Source: Liquidambar formosana (lineage: Eukaryota; Streptophyta; Magnoliopsida; Saxifragales; Altingiaceae). From it: 64,000 bases of DNA. The stretch lies in NCBI GenBank assembly GCA_039720395.1, contig CM077832.1:17641850-17705849 (forward strand), read 5' to 3'. The notes under the pieces are model-generated. The model was not told where the DNA came from, ran no database searches, and worked only from the letters and a program-made list of their open reading frames with translations. How positions within the stretch are numbered: position 1 is the stretch's first letter; each line of letters begins with the position of its first letter. Positions 12,709-22,573 of the stretch are shown here, piece after piece. The position numbers were made by a program, and so were the translations under genes.

Positions 12709-15700
12709 TGTGAACCCCGGAGATCGGGCCCACGAGGGATTGGCGAGAAGATTCGCGCGGGTTTAGGTTTTGAAAAGAAAAGAAAAGGAGTCGCCACCTT
12801 ATTTTTTAAAGGAAACAAGGAAAACCCTAAAAAACAGTTTTGTTTTAGGAAAACAAAATAATGACTCCACGTTTAAAAATGGTAAGGCAAATGATCTTTT
12901 GGAAACCAGAGAATTCGGGGATTTGGAGGCTAAGTTACGATATGGGAAGGTTCTAGGCAAAGCCTATAGGCACCCATATCGCCCTAAACGGTCTCTTAAT
13001 TTAATTGGGCTAAATCAAAGTCTTAATCACACACAAATCAACAATTATCATCATAAGACAGCATGCATATCATTCATTCATTCATCCATATAGTCAAGTA
13101 AATCAAAGAAAAACAGAAAAAAAGAAAGGGGGAGAGGAGAAAACCTAGGATACTTAGTATCCTAGGGCGGACTTGAACATCACGAAGAGCGCCTACGTAC
13201 CATGTATGGAAATACATGGATCAAAGTCCACGTAGTTCGAAAGGGAATAGGGTTATAACCTAATCAAGGCCTATGGTAAACCCTAAGTTTCCTTTCAAGT
13301 AAAACATGGTAAGTTTCCAAAATAAATGATTCCCAAAAGATTTTTGGTAAAATATGGGACTTTGATAAGAAATGGAAACCTTGATTCAAAAGGTATTTTT
13401 TATTGAAAGGAAACTATAGAATCTACCATACCCCTCTATTAGGAAACAACCCTAGGGGGGGGGGAGAAAGGGAAAGTTTCAAAGGAAGGAAAGAAGGGTG
13501 AATTGGGGCACCCTCACACCCTACTTACCTTAAGCAAAAGCAACCTGTCAAAGTAACCACCCTATTGCATAGGGTAATTACCTTATTTGTAAGATTTCAT
13601 CTCACAATAGCCAAAATAACCACCCCACATTGGTGGGGTAGTTGCACCTGTTGTACCTGTCAAAGCACCTGCAATTTCCATGCAAAACATACCAAAATAC
13701 CAACCAAACAAGCTAGATTCCAAATCAAGCCATTATCATGCCCAAACATGGGCTAACACATGCTCAAAATATCATATCAAGGACAACTAACAGATCTGGA
13801 CAGAATTGAAATAAGGTTTAAAATCAACCACAAGTCATGCAACAACATGAATCATAAGCTAACTAAAACCCTAATTCAACCCTACATGCAATGTCATGCA
13901 AAAAAACACTAAAATCCACTACTATGAATGCAGAAGAGTGTCATAGTTATCAAATATGTAGCACATATATATCAACTATAAAGAAAACACAAAGAAAAAC
14001 CCTAAGCTATCATGCTATATGCTACTTTCCTAATACAAGGATGAATGAAACCCTAGAATCACCATTGTGCTCAAAATCACATAAAATAACTCTAAATCAT
14101 GCAAAACTCATTGTGGACATCATTTTAATCATGCATATTAATCAATAGAAGCATCAACACATGATAAAAACACAAGCTTGCACATGAAATATAGCTATTC
14201 TAAGTAAAAACCTAATTTCAGCACAAGAGAAACCCTAAAATTGCAAACATGCATTAACTCACATGGGATAGCATCCTAGCATACTAAACAACCCATAAAC
14301 ATTATCCTAATCATGCATACTAACTAATAGAAGTAACAAAACACAATAAAAACACAAGCTTCAATATGCAAAAGTGTTATTTCATGTAGAAAACCAATTT
14401 CAGCACTAAGGAAACCCTAAAGTCCCAAACATGCAGTAAATCACATGGAATAGCATCCTAGCTTACTAAACAGCCCATGAATATTATCCTAATCATGCAT
14501 ACTAACTAATAGAAGCAACAAGATATGATAAAGACACAAACTTGAACATGAAATAATGACTATTCCATGTAAAACCCTAGAAAAGACTCTAAAAAAACCC
14601 TAAAAACACAAACACTCATAAAACCACATAGAATGACATTATATCATGCAAAACCAGCCATAAACAATATCCTAATCATGTATTCTAAGCATTGGAAGCA
14701 TCAACACATGATAAAACAATAAGCTTTTAACATGAAGTAATGCAAAGCTATGCAAAAACCCTAGTTTGAATGAAAGAGAGAGAGGGGAAGGGGTATACCT
14801 ATGGTGGCTGCTGTAGAGAGTCCTCCTCTTCTTATGTGCTGCTGGAAATTCCTTCCTTCAAGCCTTCAAGCCAAACTCCAGCCCTCCTTTAAGCTTTCTC
14901 TCACACTCTCTCACTCAAAGTTTAGGTTAAACTACCCTAAGGATGGCTGCCATAGCCTCCAATATGCCTCTCACTTCAGAAATTTTGCCTCCCCCCCCCA
15001 TTGCTGAAGTATAAGGGGGTATTTATAGGGATTGTGGGAAAACCCTCAATGGTTGGGATTAAAACCCTAGGGATTGATCCAAGGGCTCTTAGAGGTTCCC
15101 TTGGGGCTCAAGTAGGTCAAAAAGGGCTGAAATTAAGGTTAAATGGCGGCTAAAGGCGAGCAAATCCGAGGAAATAGGGAAGGAGCCGCGTCAAGGCTCA
15201 AAAAAGGAAAGTGGCTCGGGTGACCACCTGGGGCTGGGCGGCTAGCAGCCTGGGCCCAGGCGGCTAGCCGCCCAGGCCTGGGTGGTCACCCGAGGCCTTG
15301 TCAGCTTATGCCCATATTTGACCCCTTCGGCTTCCAAATGCGTTTCGGGGTTCAAATTAACTCCGATTTTGACGAAACGAAAGCCAAAACGACCGTGTTT
15401 CGAAGGGGAATGTAATTTGAGTCACTTGAGGGAAAGAAACCCTAGCCATGGGTGCATGGTTGGGCCCTACAAAGGTGGTTAACCGCTATGCCTCACCATC
15501 GCTTATCTTAGGTATGCACATAGGGTCGCACCGAATGCTTTCCAATTCGAAATTCAACCTCCCTAAACACATTTGGGGATGAAATTAAGACCAATCAAGG
15601 TCAAATGAGTAGTCATAGAGTGAAAATCATGAACCAATTCGGGCTATCCCGAAGTAGGTCTTTTAGCCAACCTGGGCCTTGTTGAGCCATTCTAATCCCG

Positions 15701-16001
15701 AACCTTCAATTCATCGAATCGAACCCACAAATACCTCAAATACAACCATATGAACTCCAGTTGGCAACTTGGAGATCATTTCAAGGTCAAATGGAAAGTT
15801 TGTGACCAAAAAGACGATTATGCCCCTTAAGTCACAAAAGTTCTTATTAACCCTCAAGATCAACTCCAAATCGAACCAAAATTCATACACACCATCCTTA
15901 GGACCCTGGAAACTCAATGCAAAAGACTAGACTCAAAAAGGAAGCAAAAAGACACATGCAATGACAAACCCTAGCTAAGGTGACAAAAATGGGGTGTGAC
16001 A
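12709..16001 (-). repeat. 3' LTR of the Tat-lineage element
   Basis: 3,293 bp, TG...CA ends. A minus-strand TATA box (tataaata) lies at 15027-15020 and the 80-nt palindrome at 15215-15294. The short open frames at 12770-13093, 13565-13756, 13891-14148, 14801-15007 and 15282-15482 recur at the same place in the other LTR. They have no recognisable domain and run against the element, so I do not call them genes. Confidence 0.95.
15215..15294. promoter_or_regulatory. 80-nt GC-rich palindrome in 3' LTR
   Basis: Identical counterpart of 32705-32784, 188 bp upstream (minus sense) of the TATA box at 15027-15020. Confidence 0.8.
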
Positions 16002-16014
16002 GAAGCCCCTCATT
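16002..16014 (-). promoter_or_regulatory. Polypurine-tract-like sequence before 3' LTR
   Basis: Minus strand reads AATGAGGGGCTTC directly before the 3' LTR start TGTCACACC. It is purine-rich but not a clean tract. The position is right for plus-strand priming. Confidence 0.45.
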
Positions 16015-16221
16015 GGTGAGCAAGTTTCACTTGCAAGCCAATGACCAAAAGAACAACCCATTTTTGCCCGGGGAATTGATTTCATCAAGACCCACTGGGG
16101 AAAGGAGGGTGACCATATCATCGAATTCTTCGAATTCATCATACACAAGCACAAAGGTACTCTTCATAAGTTCTACAGAACTCTTCTCATACTGTATACT
16201 AGTTTCACTGGGGAACAAGAT

Positions 16222-16548
16222 GAGGTATCCATAGCTTACATCGAACTTCGTTCAATGAAAGGTCTTCCCATACTATGCCAGTGACAACTGGTGAATAGTA
16301 CGAGGTATCCATAGCTTACATCGAACTTCGTTCGGTGAAAGGTCTTCCCATACTATACCAGTGACAACTGGTGAATAGTATGAGGTATCCATAGCTTACA
16401 TCGAACTTCGTTCGATGAAAGGTCTTCCCATACTACACCAGTGACAACTGGTGAATAATATGAGGTATCCATAGCTTACATCGAACTTCGTTCAATGAAA
16501 GGTCTTCCCATACTATGCCAGTGACAACTGGCGAATAGTACGAGGTAA
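16222..16548. repeat. Four tandem copies of an 80-bp repeat with two hairpins each
   Basis: Units start at 16222, 16302, 16382 and 16462 (gaggtatcc) and a fifth breaks off at 16542. Each unit contains CATCGAAC-TTC-GTTCGATG (stem of 8, loop of 3; some copies with one change) and CCAGT-GACA-ACTGG flanked by TACTAT/ATAGTA. It lies next to the 3' LTR in the element's tail. Confidence 0.85.
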
Positions 16549-16554
16549 CACAAT

Positions 16555-17000
16555 GTCGTCAAGGCTATTTCAAAATATGAGAAAGATACATCCTTCTCAT
16601 ATTCAAACCATCAAGGTTATCATTCAAATATCAAGGTAATCACATAACACGAGAAAGATCACGTCCTTCTCTTGCTCAAATCAATCAAGGTAAACACATA
16701 CCACAGGAAGCCATCAAGGCTATCTCAAAACATGAGAAAGATACATCCTTCTCATATTCAAATCATCAAGGTTATCATTCAAATATCAAGGTAATCACAT
16801 AACAAGAGAAAGAGTATGTCCTTCTCTCGCCCAAATCATCAAGGTAAACACATAGCATGAGAAAGACCGCGTCCTTCTCATAATCAAACCATCAAGGTAA
16901 ACACAAGTCATGGGGAAAGATTGCATCTTTCAAGTCATCAAGGTAGGCATGTAATCATGAGAAAGATTGCATCTTTCTCTCACTAAGTCATCAAGACAAA
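16555..17000. repeat. Imperfect 150-bp and shorter repeats (catcaaggt / gagaaaga / tccttctc)
   Basis: 16558-16705 and 16708-16853 are near copies. Shorter half-units continue to about 17000. Each holds gagaaaga...tccttctc, an 8-base inverted pair. No coding frame. Confidence 0.75.
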
Positions 17001-17424
17001 GGTAAGCTTCTACTCACCAACACACAACAAGTTCACCAAGTCATCTCACATGGAGGCTATTCATGCCTCAACTCAAACACCAACTCATATAGGAGACACA
17101 ATTATCTCATGAAAGCAATCATTCACATGCATATAGGGAAGGTATCTTTATCCCAAAAGACAACAAATCATAGTGACATAGGAGGGAATTCATCCCTAAC
17201 AATCAAAACCATATGCATAGAGAGGGTTGTTCAACCCTACTAGCATGCCATGCCCACACAAGGGCCACCAATGCAATCTCATTCAAATCATTTCATGTCA
17301 AACAAAGTCAAGATTTTTATTCATTTTTCAACTCAAAACAAGCTTGATAATCCATCTCAAAGAAGGTTCAAAAGCGCGAATAGGCGAGCAAAGGCCAAAC
17401 GAGCGCAACGGAGCGAGCAAGGGG
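17001..17424. other. Non-coding tail sequence upstream of the PMD gene
   Basis: No repeat or gene recognised. The open frames at 17227-17531 overlap the palindrome and show no domain. Confidence 0.5.
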
Positions 17425-17498
17425 GGGTAACCACCTGGCTGCTGGTGGCTTGCCGCCCAAGCCCAGGCGGCTTGCCGCCCCATGCTGGGCGGTTACCC
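17425..17498. promoter_or_regulatory. Diverged copy of the palindrome upstream of the PMD gene
   Basis: Outer arms GGGTAACC / GGTTACCC, inner GGCTTGCCGCCC blocks, 74 nt. It lies 300 bp before the PMD gene ATG, within a stretch suited to a promoter and leader (17500-17797). Confidence 0.65.
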
Positions 17499-17797
17499 GA
17501 GGCTAGGGTCCTCCAAAATCTGGGTTTTTAAACCCTTGACCCCCATTTGATGCACACACACACCCAATTCGAAAATAGAGAGTTTCTCTCTCTAGAAACT
17601 CATTCCATCTTCTCCAAACACTCACAAACACATTCTCAATCAAAGTTTCACTTTCAATTCAAGTTGTGTGCATGAAATAGCATCAAGAACAAGTCATTCA
17701 ACAACAAAAACAAGCATCAATCATCAAATTGCAAGATCAAATTCATCATCTTTCTTATCAAACCCATTTTTCACACATACAAGCTCAACCACCAACA

Positions 17798-20460
17798 ATG
17801 GCTTCTAGCAATGATTCCAACATCAAGTATCCATATTATGTGATCAAGAATACATACAAGGCACCAATCTATGATGCATCCCAAGACAAGGTGTTGCTTG
17901 AACCCAAGAAACATCTCTCATACCTCCATTCCCAACATGAGGTTAGTTCTTCCCAACTTAACATGTTTATCTTGAAATCTTGATTTCTATTGGATAAAAT
18001 GCATTCCCATGATCTTCTCTTGATTGTTTTTATCATTGTTAAGCCAAGTTCATTGATTTGGCAAGGATTGAATGTGTAAAATGCTTGTTTCCCAATGCTT
18101 GAGAAAAGATGCCCACCAAGTGTTTGATAAAATGCCAAAGAGACAAAAACATGTTCAATTCTTGAAAAATCAATTGGTTTGCATTGTAGCACAAAGTCAA
18201 ATGGTCTTGGCAAGGATTTGGTAAACAAAAATCTTTCATTTCAATGCTTGAAAACAAGTCACACACCAAGTGTTTGACAAAATGCTCGAAAGGCAAAAAC
18301 ATGTTCAATCCTTACAAAATCAATGAATTTGAATACACAAAGTCATGGGCATTCATTTCTAATTCATTTCATGAATCAAAACCCATATTTTAAAACTTTT
18401 GGAAAACCATTTGAAATCAATTACCAATGTATGCCCAATATCTCTATGTTTTTAATGCTAACTCAATACACAATCTTTTGACATAGCCCGACTTCCAAGG
18501 TCTCCGTACAAGGACATCAATAAAGGGGCTCATCTCATGGTGGAGATATATAGAACATGCCCAACCACGTGCTCGCAAGATAATAAAAAAGGCGGGTTTT
18601 GGGCCCTTCCTAGATGCTCTATGGAACGAGCAATGGGATAGGCAAGCATTGTTTGCCTTGACAGAGCTATGGTGGGACACCACCAACACTTTCCATTTTA
18701 GCTTCGGGGAGATGACCATGACTCCTAAGGACTTCACCATGATAACTGGGTTGAGCTTGAAAGGTAAGCGCTTGGAATACTATGAACAAGCCAACATGGA
18801 TCAAAACTACATAGTAGCTCTACTCGGGGTTGAAGCGGAATTAAGCCCAAAAGGTGTGCGCCGTACTTGGCTCTACAACACCTTTGCCACTGAAGAAGAG
18901 AGTGAGGGGACGGATCCCAAATACATTGTGAGAGCTTTCTTGCTCTACACGATTTCATGCACCTTCTTTGCGGGCACCAATGACATGGCTCGACTTGAGT
19001 TGCTAGCTAGCATGGAAGATGTGAACAAAATTGGGAGATACAATTGGGGTGGAGCTGCTTTCGCAAACATGTATCGCTCCATGACTGACATGTCCCGAGG
19101 AGTTGCAAAGAACTTTGGGGGACTTCCTTTCGTTTGGGAGGTAACAAAGAACATTCAATTCTCTATTATTTCCCGAAACTTAACACACACATGATTTCAT
19201 CTATATTTTTTTTGGTTTTCCCCAGATATGGTACTACGAGTACCTGAACATGTGTCGCCCAACTCTTGCTAGTGATGCCATGTCATGGCCCATCCTTCAG
19301 AACTATGCTCCATCTTGCTTGGCTACAAGAGCCGCCAATCGCCATGATTATGCCCATGCAAGGGCATATCTTGCCAGCTTGACTGCTGATATGGTAGAAT
19401 CTTTCTTTCTCCTTATCTTTTTATCTTTCTTTTTTCATTTCTCATTTCAAACTCAACAGGTGGAATGGGATCCATGGAGGTTGTGGGAGCATAGGCTTCC
19501 CAAGAAGTACTCCTCTTGTTTGGAGTTGACAAGCAAAAGGGTCCTTTTTGAAGGCCCCACAGGTAGATGCTGGTATCTTGGGGAACGAGTCCTAAGACAA
19601 GTCCATGGAAATATGAATGCAGCTGTGACACCTTCCATGCCACCAGAGAACATGAGGCACACTAGCCACCTAGTGGGGGATGAACTAGAAGAAGCTCTGA
19701 GGGGTTGGGATGCTGAGGGATTCACCTCCCCTCGCATAGAATACACTACCTTCTGTCGACAATATCTGATGAATCCTAGGGTCACTGGTCTCCCACCTCA
19801 AGGGGTGAGCTCCCCACACTCTTAAACTCTTTTTTAAGATTATAAGAAAGACTCCATTTGACAAGCATTTGAATTTCAGGGCCGACGGGCAAGGGGACAC
19901 AGCTCCACAGTTGGATCTGCCACTGGGATGACTTACAACGACGAGGATGAGGACCTTGAAGGAAATCAACCTCCACCCCTCCCACAACTAAATTGGTATG
20001 TGAACTTGTGCAATGGGACAAAATTTGTGAAGACTGACATTACCCATCCACCGTTCGATGAATATCCCAAGATCGATCCATATTATGAGAATGTGAGTTC
20101 TAAACTCTTATCCTCTTGAAATTGGATTCTTTCATTATTGTTAACCATGTTTATACTTTCCTAGGTTCCACGGGAGTATGCCCAGGAATGCATTGAACTC
20201 AATGAAGGATTGAGGAGGGATCTTGTGCGAATGAGTTTAGAGAACTCAGTTCTAGAAGCACGCTTAAATCCCCAAGTGAGTGATCATCTTATTAGCTTTC
20301 AACTAGGATTGGCACCATTACCCTCCTAACTCATTATCTTTGTTTGCAACAGGCATCATCATCTAATCCACCACAGGATATGCCCCCTTCTAGAGCACCT
20401 CGTTCAGGGCATGATGGAGCTGGGCCAAGTCGAAAGAGAAGGCCCACGGGAAATCATTGA
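17798..20460 (+). CDS. Antisense 7-exon plant mobile domain (PMD) gene inside the retrotransposon
   Basis: Exons by GT-AG reading: 17798-17941, 18487-19140, 19226-19393, 19460-19804, 19880-20092, 20165-20275, 20353-20460. They give 580 codons with no stop, and all six introns are phase 0. Residues about 60-330 read as a plant mobile domain (the aminotransferase-like PMD of the MAIN/MAIL family): KAGFGPFLDALWNEQ, HTFHF-like TFHFSFGEMTMTPKDFTMIT, then TWLYNTF and RAFLLYTISCTFFAG. Exon 6 is a short charged helix, probably coiled coil. The C-terminus is basic (GPSRKRRPTGNH), a likely nuclear signal. PMD proteins of plants act in gene silencing and genome stability, and PMD genes are known to be carried by transposons. 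Its role here is unknown. It runs opposite to gag-pol and lies in the tail after integrase. I place the start at MASSNDSN (17798); the frame extends upstream with an alternative ATG at 17729. Confidence 0.85.
17942..18486 (+). other. Intron 1 of the PMD gene
   Basis: Donor gag|gttagt, acceptor ttttgacatag|ccc, 545 nt. It contains two diverged copies of a tgcttg...caagtgtttgataaaatgc segment (18080-18310). Confidence 0.7.
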
Positions 20461-20713
20461 GTTTCACTCACCTCTTGTTAGGAATGTTGGAACCTTTCTA
20501 TCTATCTTGTTATGTATTAATTAGGAATTTCAATTCCCAACCTTGAACCTTTATTATGGATACTTGATGAATCTATGTTCGAACTTTATTGCAATGATAT
20601 GATCTTGTATTGAGTGAAAAATGGGCTTAAATCAAGCACAAAAGAGTCAAAACATCACAAAAGGGCCAAACGAAGGCATAACAAGGCAAAAATGGGCGAA
20701 ACAAGACGGCGGT

Positions 20714-20793
20714 CTCGGGTGACCACCTGGGGCTGGGCGGCTAGCCGCCTGGGCCCAGGCGGCTAGCCGCCCAGGCCTGGGTGGTCACCCGAG
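20714..20793. promoter_or_regulatory. 80-nt near-perfect palindrome upstream of antisense gene 2
   Basis: Centre at 20753/20754 (GGGCCC). Of 40 arm positions about 37 pair. Outer arms CTCGGGTGACCACC / GGTGGTCACCCGAG; inner arms GGGCGGCTAGCCGCC / GGCGGCTAGCCGCCC. It could fold as a hairpin in RNA or single-stranded DNA, or bind a dimeric protein. Confidence 0.8.
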
Positions 20794-20880
20794 CCCGAAG
20801 CGGTGTTTCGCCTGATTTTAGGAAACTTCCTATTTTGACGGGATTCCACCTTCCAAAACACAGATTTCTGAATTTTTTCC

Positions 20881-20888
20881 TATAAAAG
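20881..20888 (+). promoter_or_regulatory. TATA box of antisense gene 2
   Basis: tataaaag, 56 bp before the ATG at 20937, leaving room for a short leader of about 25 nt. The 80-nt palindrome ends 87 bp upstream. Confidence 0.6.
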
Positions 20889-20936
20889 CACATCCAAGGG
20901 GTCTCAAACCCTACTAACATTCATTGAAAGCAAGTT

Positions 20937-22223
20937 ATGGAAGCCCTAGACAAACTCTTGAGTGATTTTCTGAAAGTTATGAGTGTGGGGGCAAGGAAGG
21001 AGTTCAAGCGCTACTGCTTGGATCCGTTGCTTTCTTTGATGCATGTGAAGCTTGAAACCACTCTTCTTACTGCTGCTACATATTTTTGGGATCCCCAACT
21101 TCATGTATTCTGTTTCAACTATGAAGAACTATGCCCAACAATGGAAGAGTTCTGCGCTTTGTATGGAGTTTCACCTGTAGGACCTTTCATCCTCCCTACT
21201 CCACGCTCAAGTTACTTGATTTCCTTCTCCAACTTCCTTGGGATTTCTCAACAAGAGGCCTCCATATTTGTGAAGGATCATAAGGTGAATCTCATGGAAA
21301 TAGCAACTTCCTTCTTGGCTCATGATAGCAAAGGTACCTTGGATTTCAACCTTCCTACTCAACATGCTCTTGCTTTCTGCTTGGTTGGTCGCTTCCTTAT
21401 CTCCACGGGGACTCTCTATGTCCCTATTCAAATTTGTGAACTGATCCCTTTTCTTCTTGAACACAACAACCTGATTCCCATAGTGCTAGCTGAAACCCTC
21501 AATAGTTTAGACAAAGTTCATGATAACCCACAAGCCCCATTAAGAGGGAGCCCCGTTCTACTGCAGATGTGGCTTCTTGAAAGGCTTAACTTCTTATCTC
21601 CTACCACCATTAATCCATACAAACCCCAACATTATTGTTGCCGTTGAGTTGAACTTCCTGGTCAATTTTCTTTGAGGGAATGGTTGGGCTACTTCCAAAC
21701 TCTCTCATGGCGAAACATCAGGTGGTTTGTCTCCACATGGGGATGCAAGGAACAAATTCTTCTCCGAACTTCTGGGTGTGCTATGGTCAAGCTCATAGGG
21801 TTGAGATCAACTTCATTCTATTGGACTTCAAGAATCCTTCGTCAAATGGGTGCCATGCAAACCATACCTACTTCTGTGGTATTTGATCATTCTGTCGAAC
21901 CCGTGGGCCCCACAATGGTTAAGTGGGCCAAGACTAGATGGACTGACCAATTGAAACTGACTCGAGTTGAAAACACTGATGGGCCTTATGTCATGAGCCC
22001 TGAATACAAGACATGGTTGAAGACTAGCTTGGGTGAAAGAGAAACCATACGCAGGGAAAGGATTTATGACCTTATCAAGGACACAAGACTTGGATTTTGC
22101 AGGGAAGACATTCTGGAAGCAGTGGAAGCAGCACATGCTCATGACTTACGAAAGAAGCGAAGACTTGAAAGAAAGGAGCAGAAAGCAAACCAAGAGACTC
22201 TGAAGAAAATCAAAAGGACTTGA
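20937..22223 (+). pseudogene. Second antisense gene, PMD-like (DUF7745-type), one internal stop
   Basis: A single 429-codon frame from ATG 20937 to TGA 22221-22223, broken only by TGA at 21645-21647. The sequence before and after stays in the same frame. The N-terminal half has TAATYFWDPQLHVFCFNYEE, LCPTMEEFCALYGV and QHALAFCLVGRFLI. The C-terminal half has EWLGYFQTLSWRNIRWFV, RILRQMGAMQTIPT and MSPEYKTWLKTS, then a basic helix (RKKRRLERKEQKAN). This pattern matches the plant retroelement family that I know as DUF7745, a relative of PMD; the name is from memory. TATA at 20881 and AATAAA at 22277 suggest its own transcription unit. The internal TGA may be a mutation or an error. Function unknown. 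Confidence 0.75.
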
Positions 22224-22276
22224 AGACTTTAGAAATAGCATATCTATGGCATGTCAATAGTTCTTTATCTAACATC

Positions 22277-22282
22277 AATAAA
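22277..22282 (+). terminator. Polyadenylation signal AATAAA of antisense gene 2
   Basis: AATAAA 54 bp after the stop codon of the second antisense gene, in an AT-rich 3' region. Confidence 0.45.
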
Positions 22283-22573
22283 TTGCTATGTCAATCAATT
22301 AGTTCTAAATGAATTGCCAATAATAATTCAATTTTGAGATTTGTTGTTGTCGTGTTGTTTGGACCGCACCCAAGGTAACTTTATGGGTTGCCTACGTATC
22401 CCCATCTTTTTTTCATTTTTTTCATTTTTTTCATTTTTCTCTTTTTTTCTTTTTTTTTTCTTTTTCTTTTCTTTTTTCTGTTCCTTTTTTAGGAATGGGG
22501 AATCAGGCCCTCGTAGTTCAAATGCCTTAACTTTTGCCTAGGCCGCCCTTATGGGTTTTCAACCTAGCAGGCC
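22283..22573. other. Convergent spacer between antisense gene 2 and integrase
   Basis: Holds a long T-rich run (about 22407-22486), which on the minus strand is an A-rich tract just after the integrase stop. No gene. Confidence 0.6.

Noticed and set aside
12770..13093. 107-codon frame identical in both LTRs (also 30262-30585)
   Set aside because: Identity only reflects LTR identity; it runs against the element, has no domain and is not preserved in the old LTR copies.
16222..16548. Regular 80-bp repeats as a CRISPR-like array
   Set aside because: Units are contiguous without unique spacers, and the context is a plant retrotransposon.
17250..17531. 93-codon frame upstream of the PMD gene as an extra exon
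   Set aside because: It crosses the palindrome, has no splice context and no similarity to PMD.
22341..22541. Poly-Phe plus-strand frame
   Set aside because: Produced by a T-run in the spacer behind integrase.
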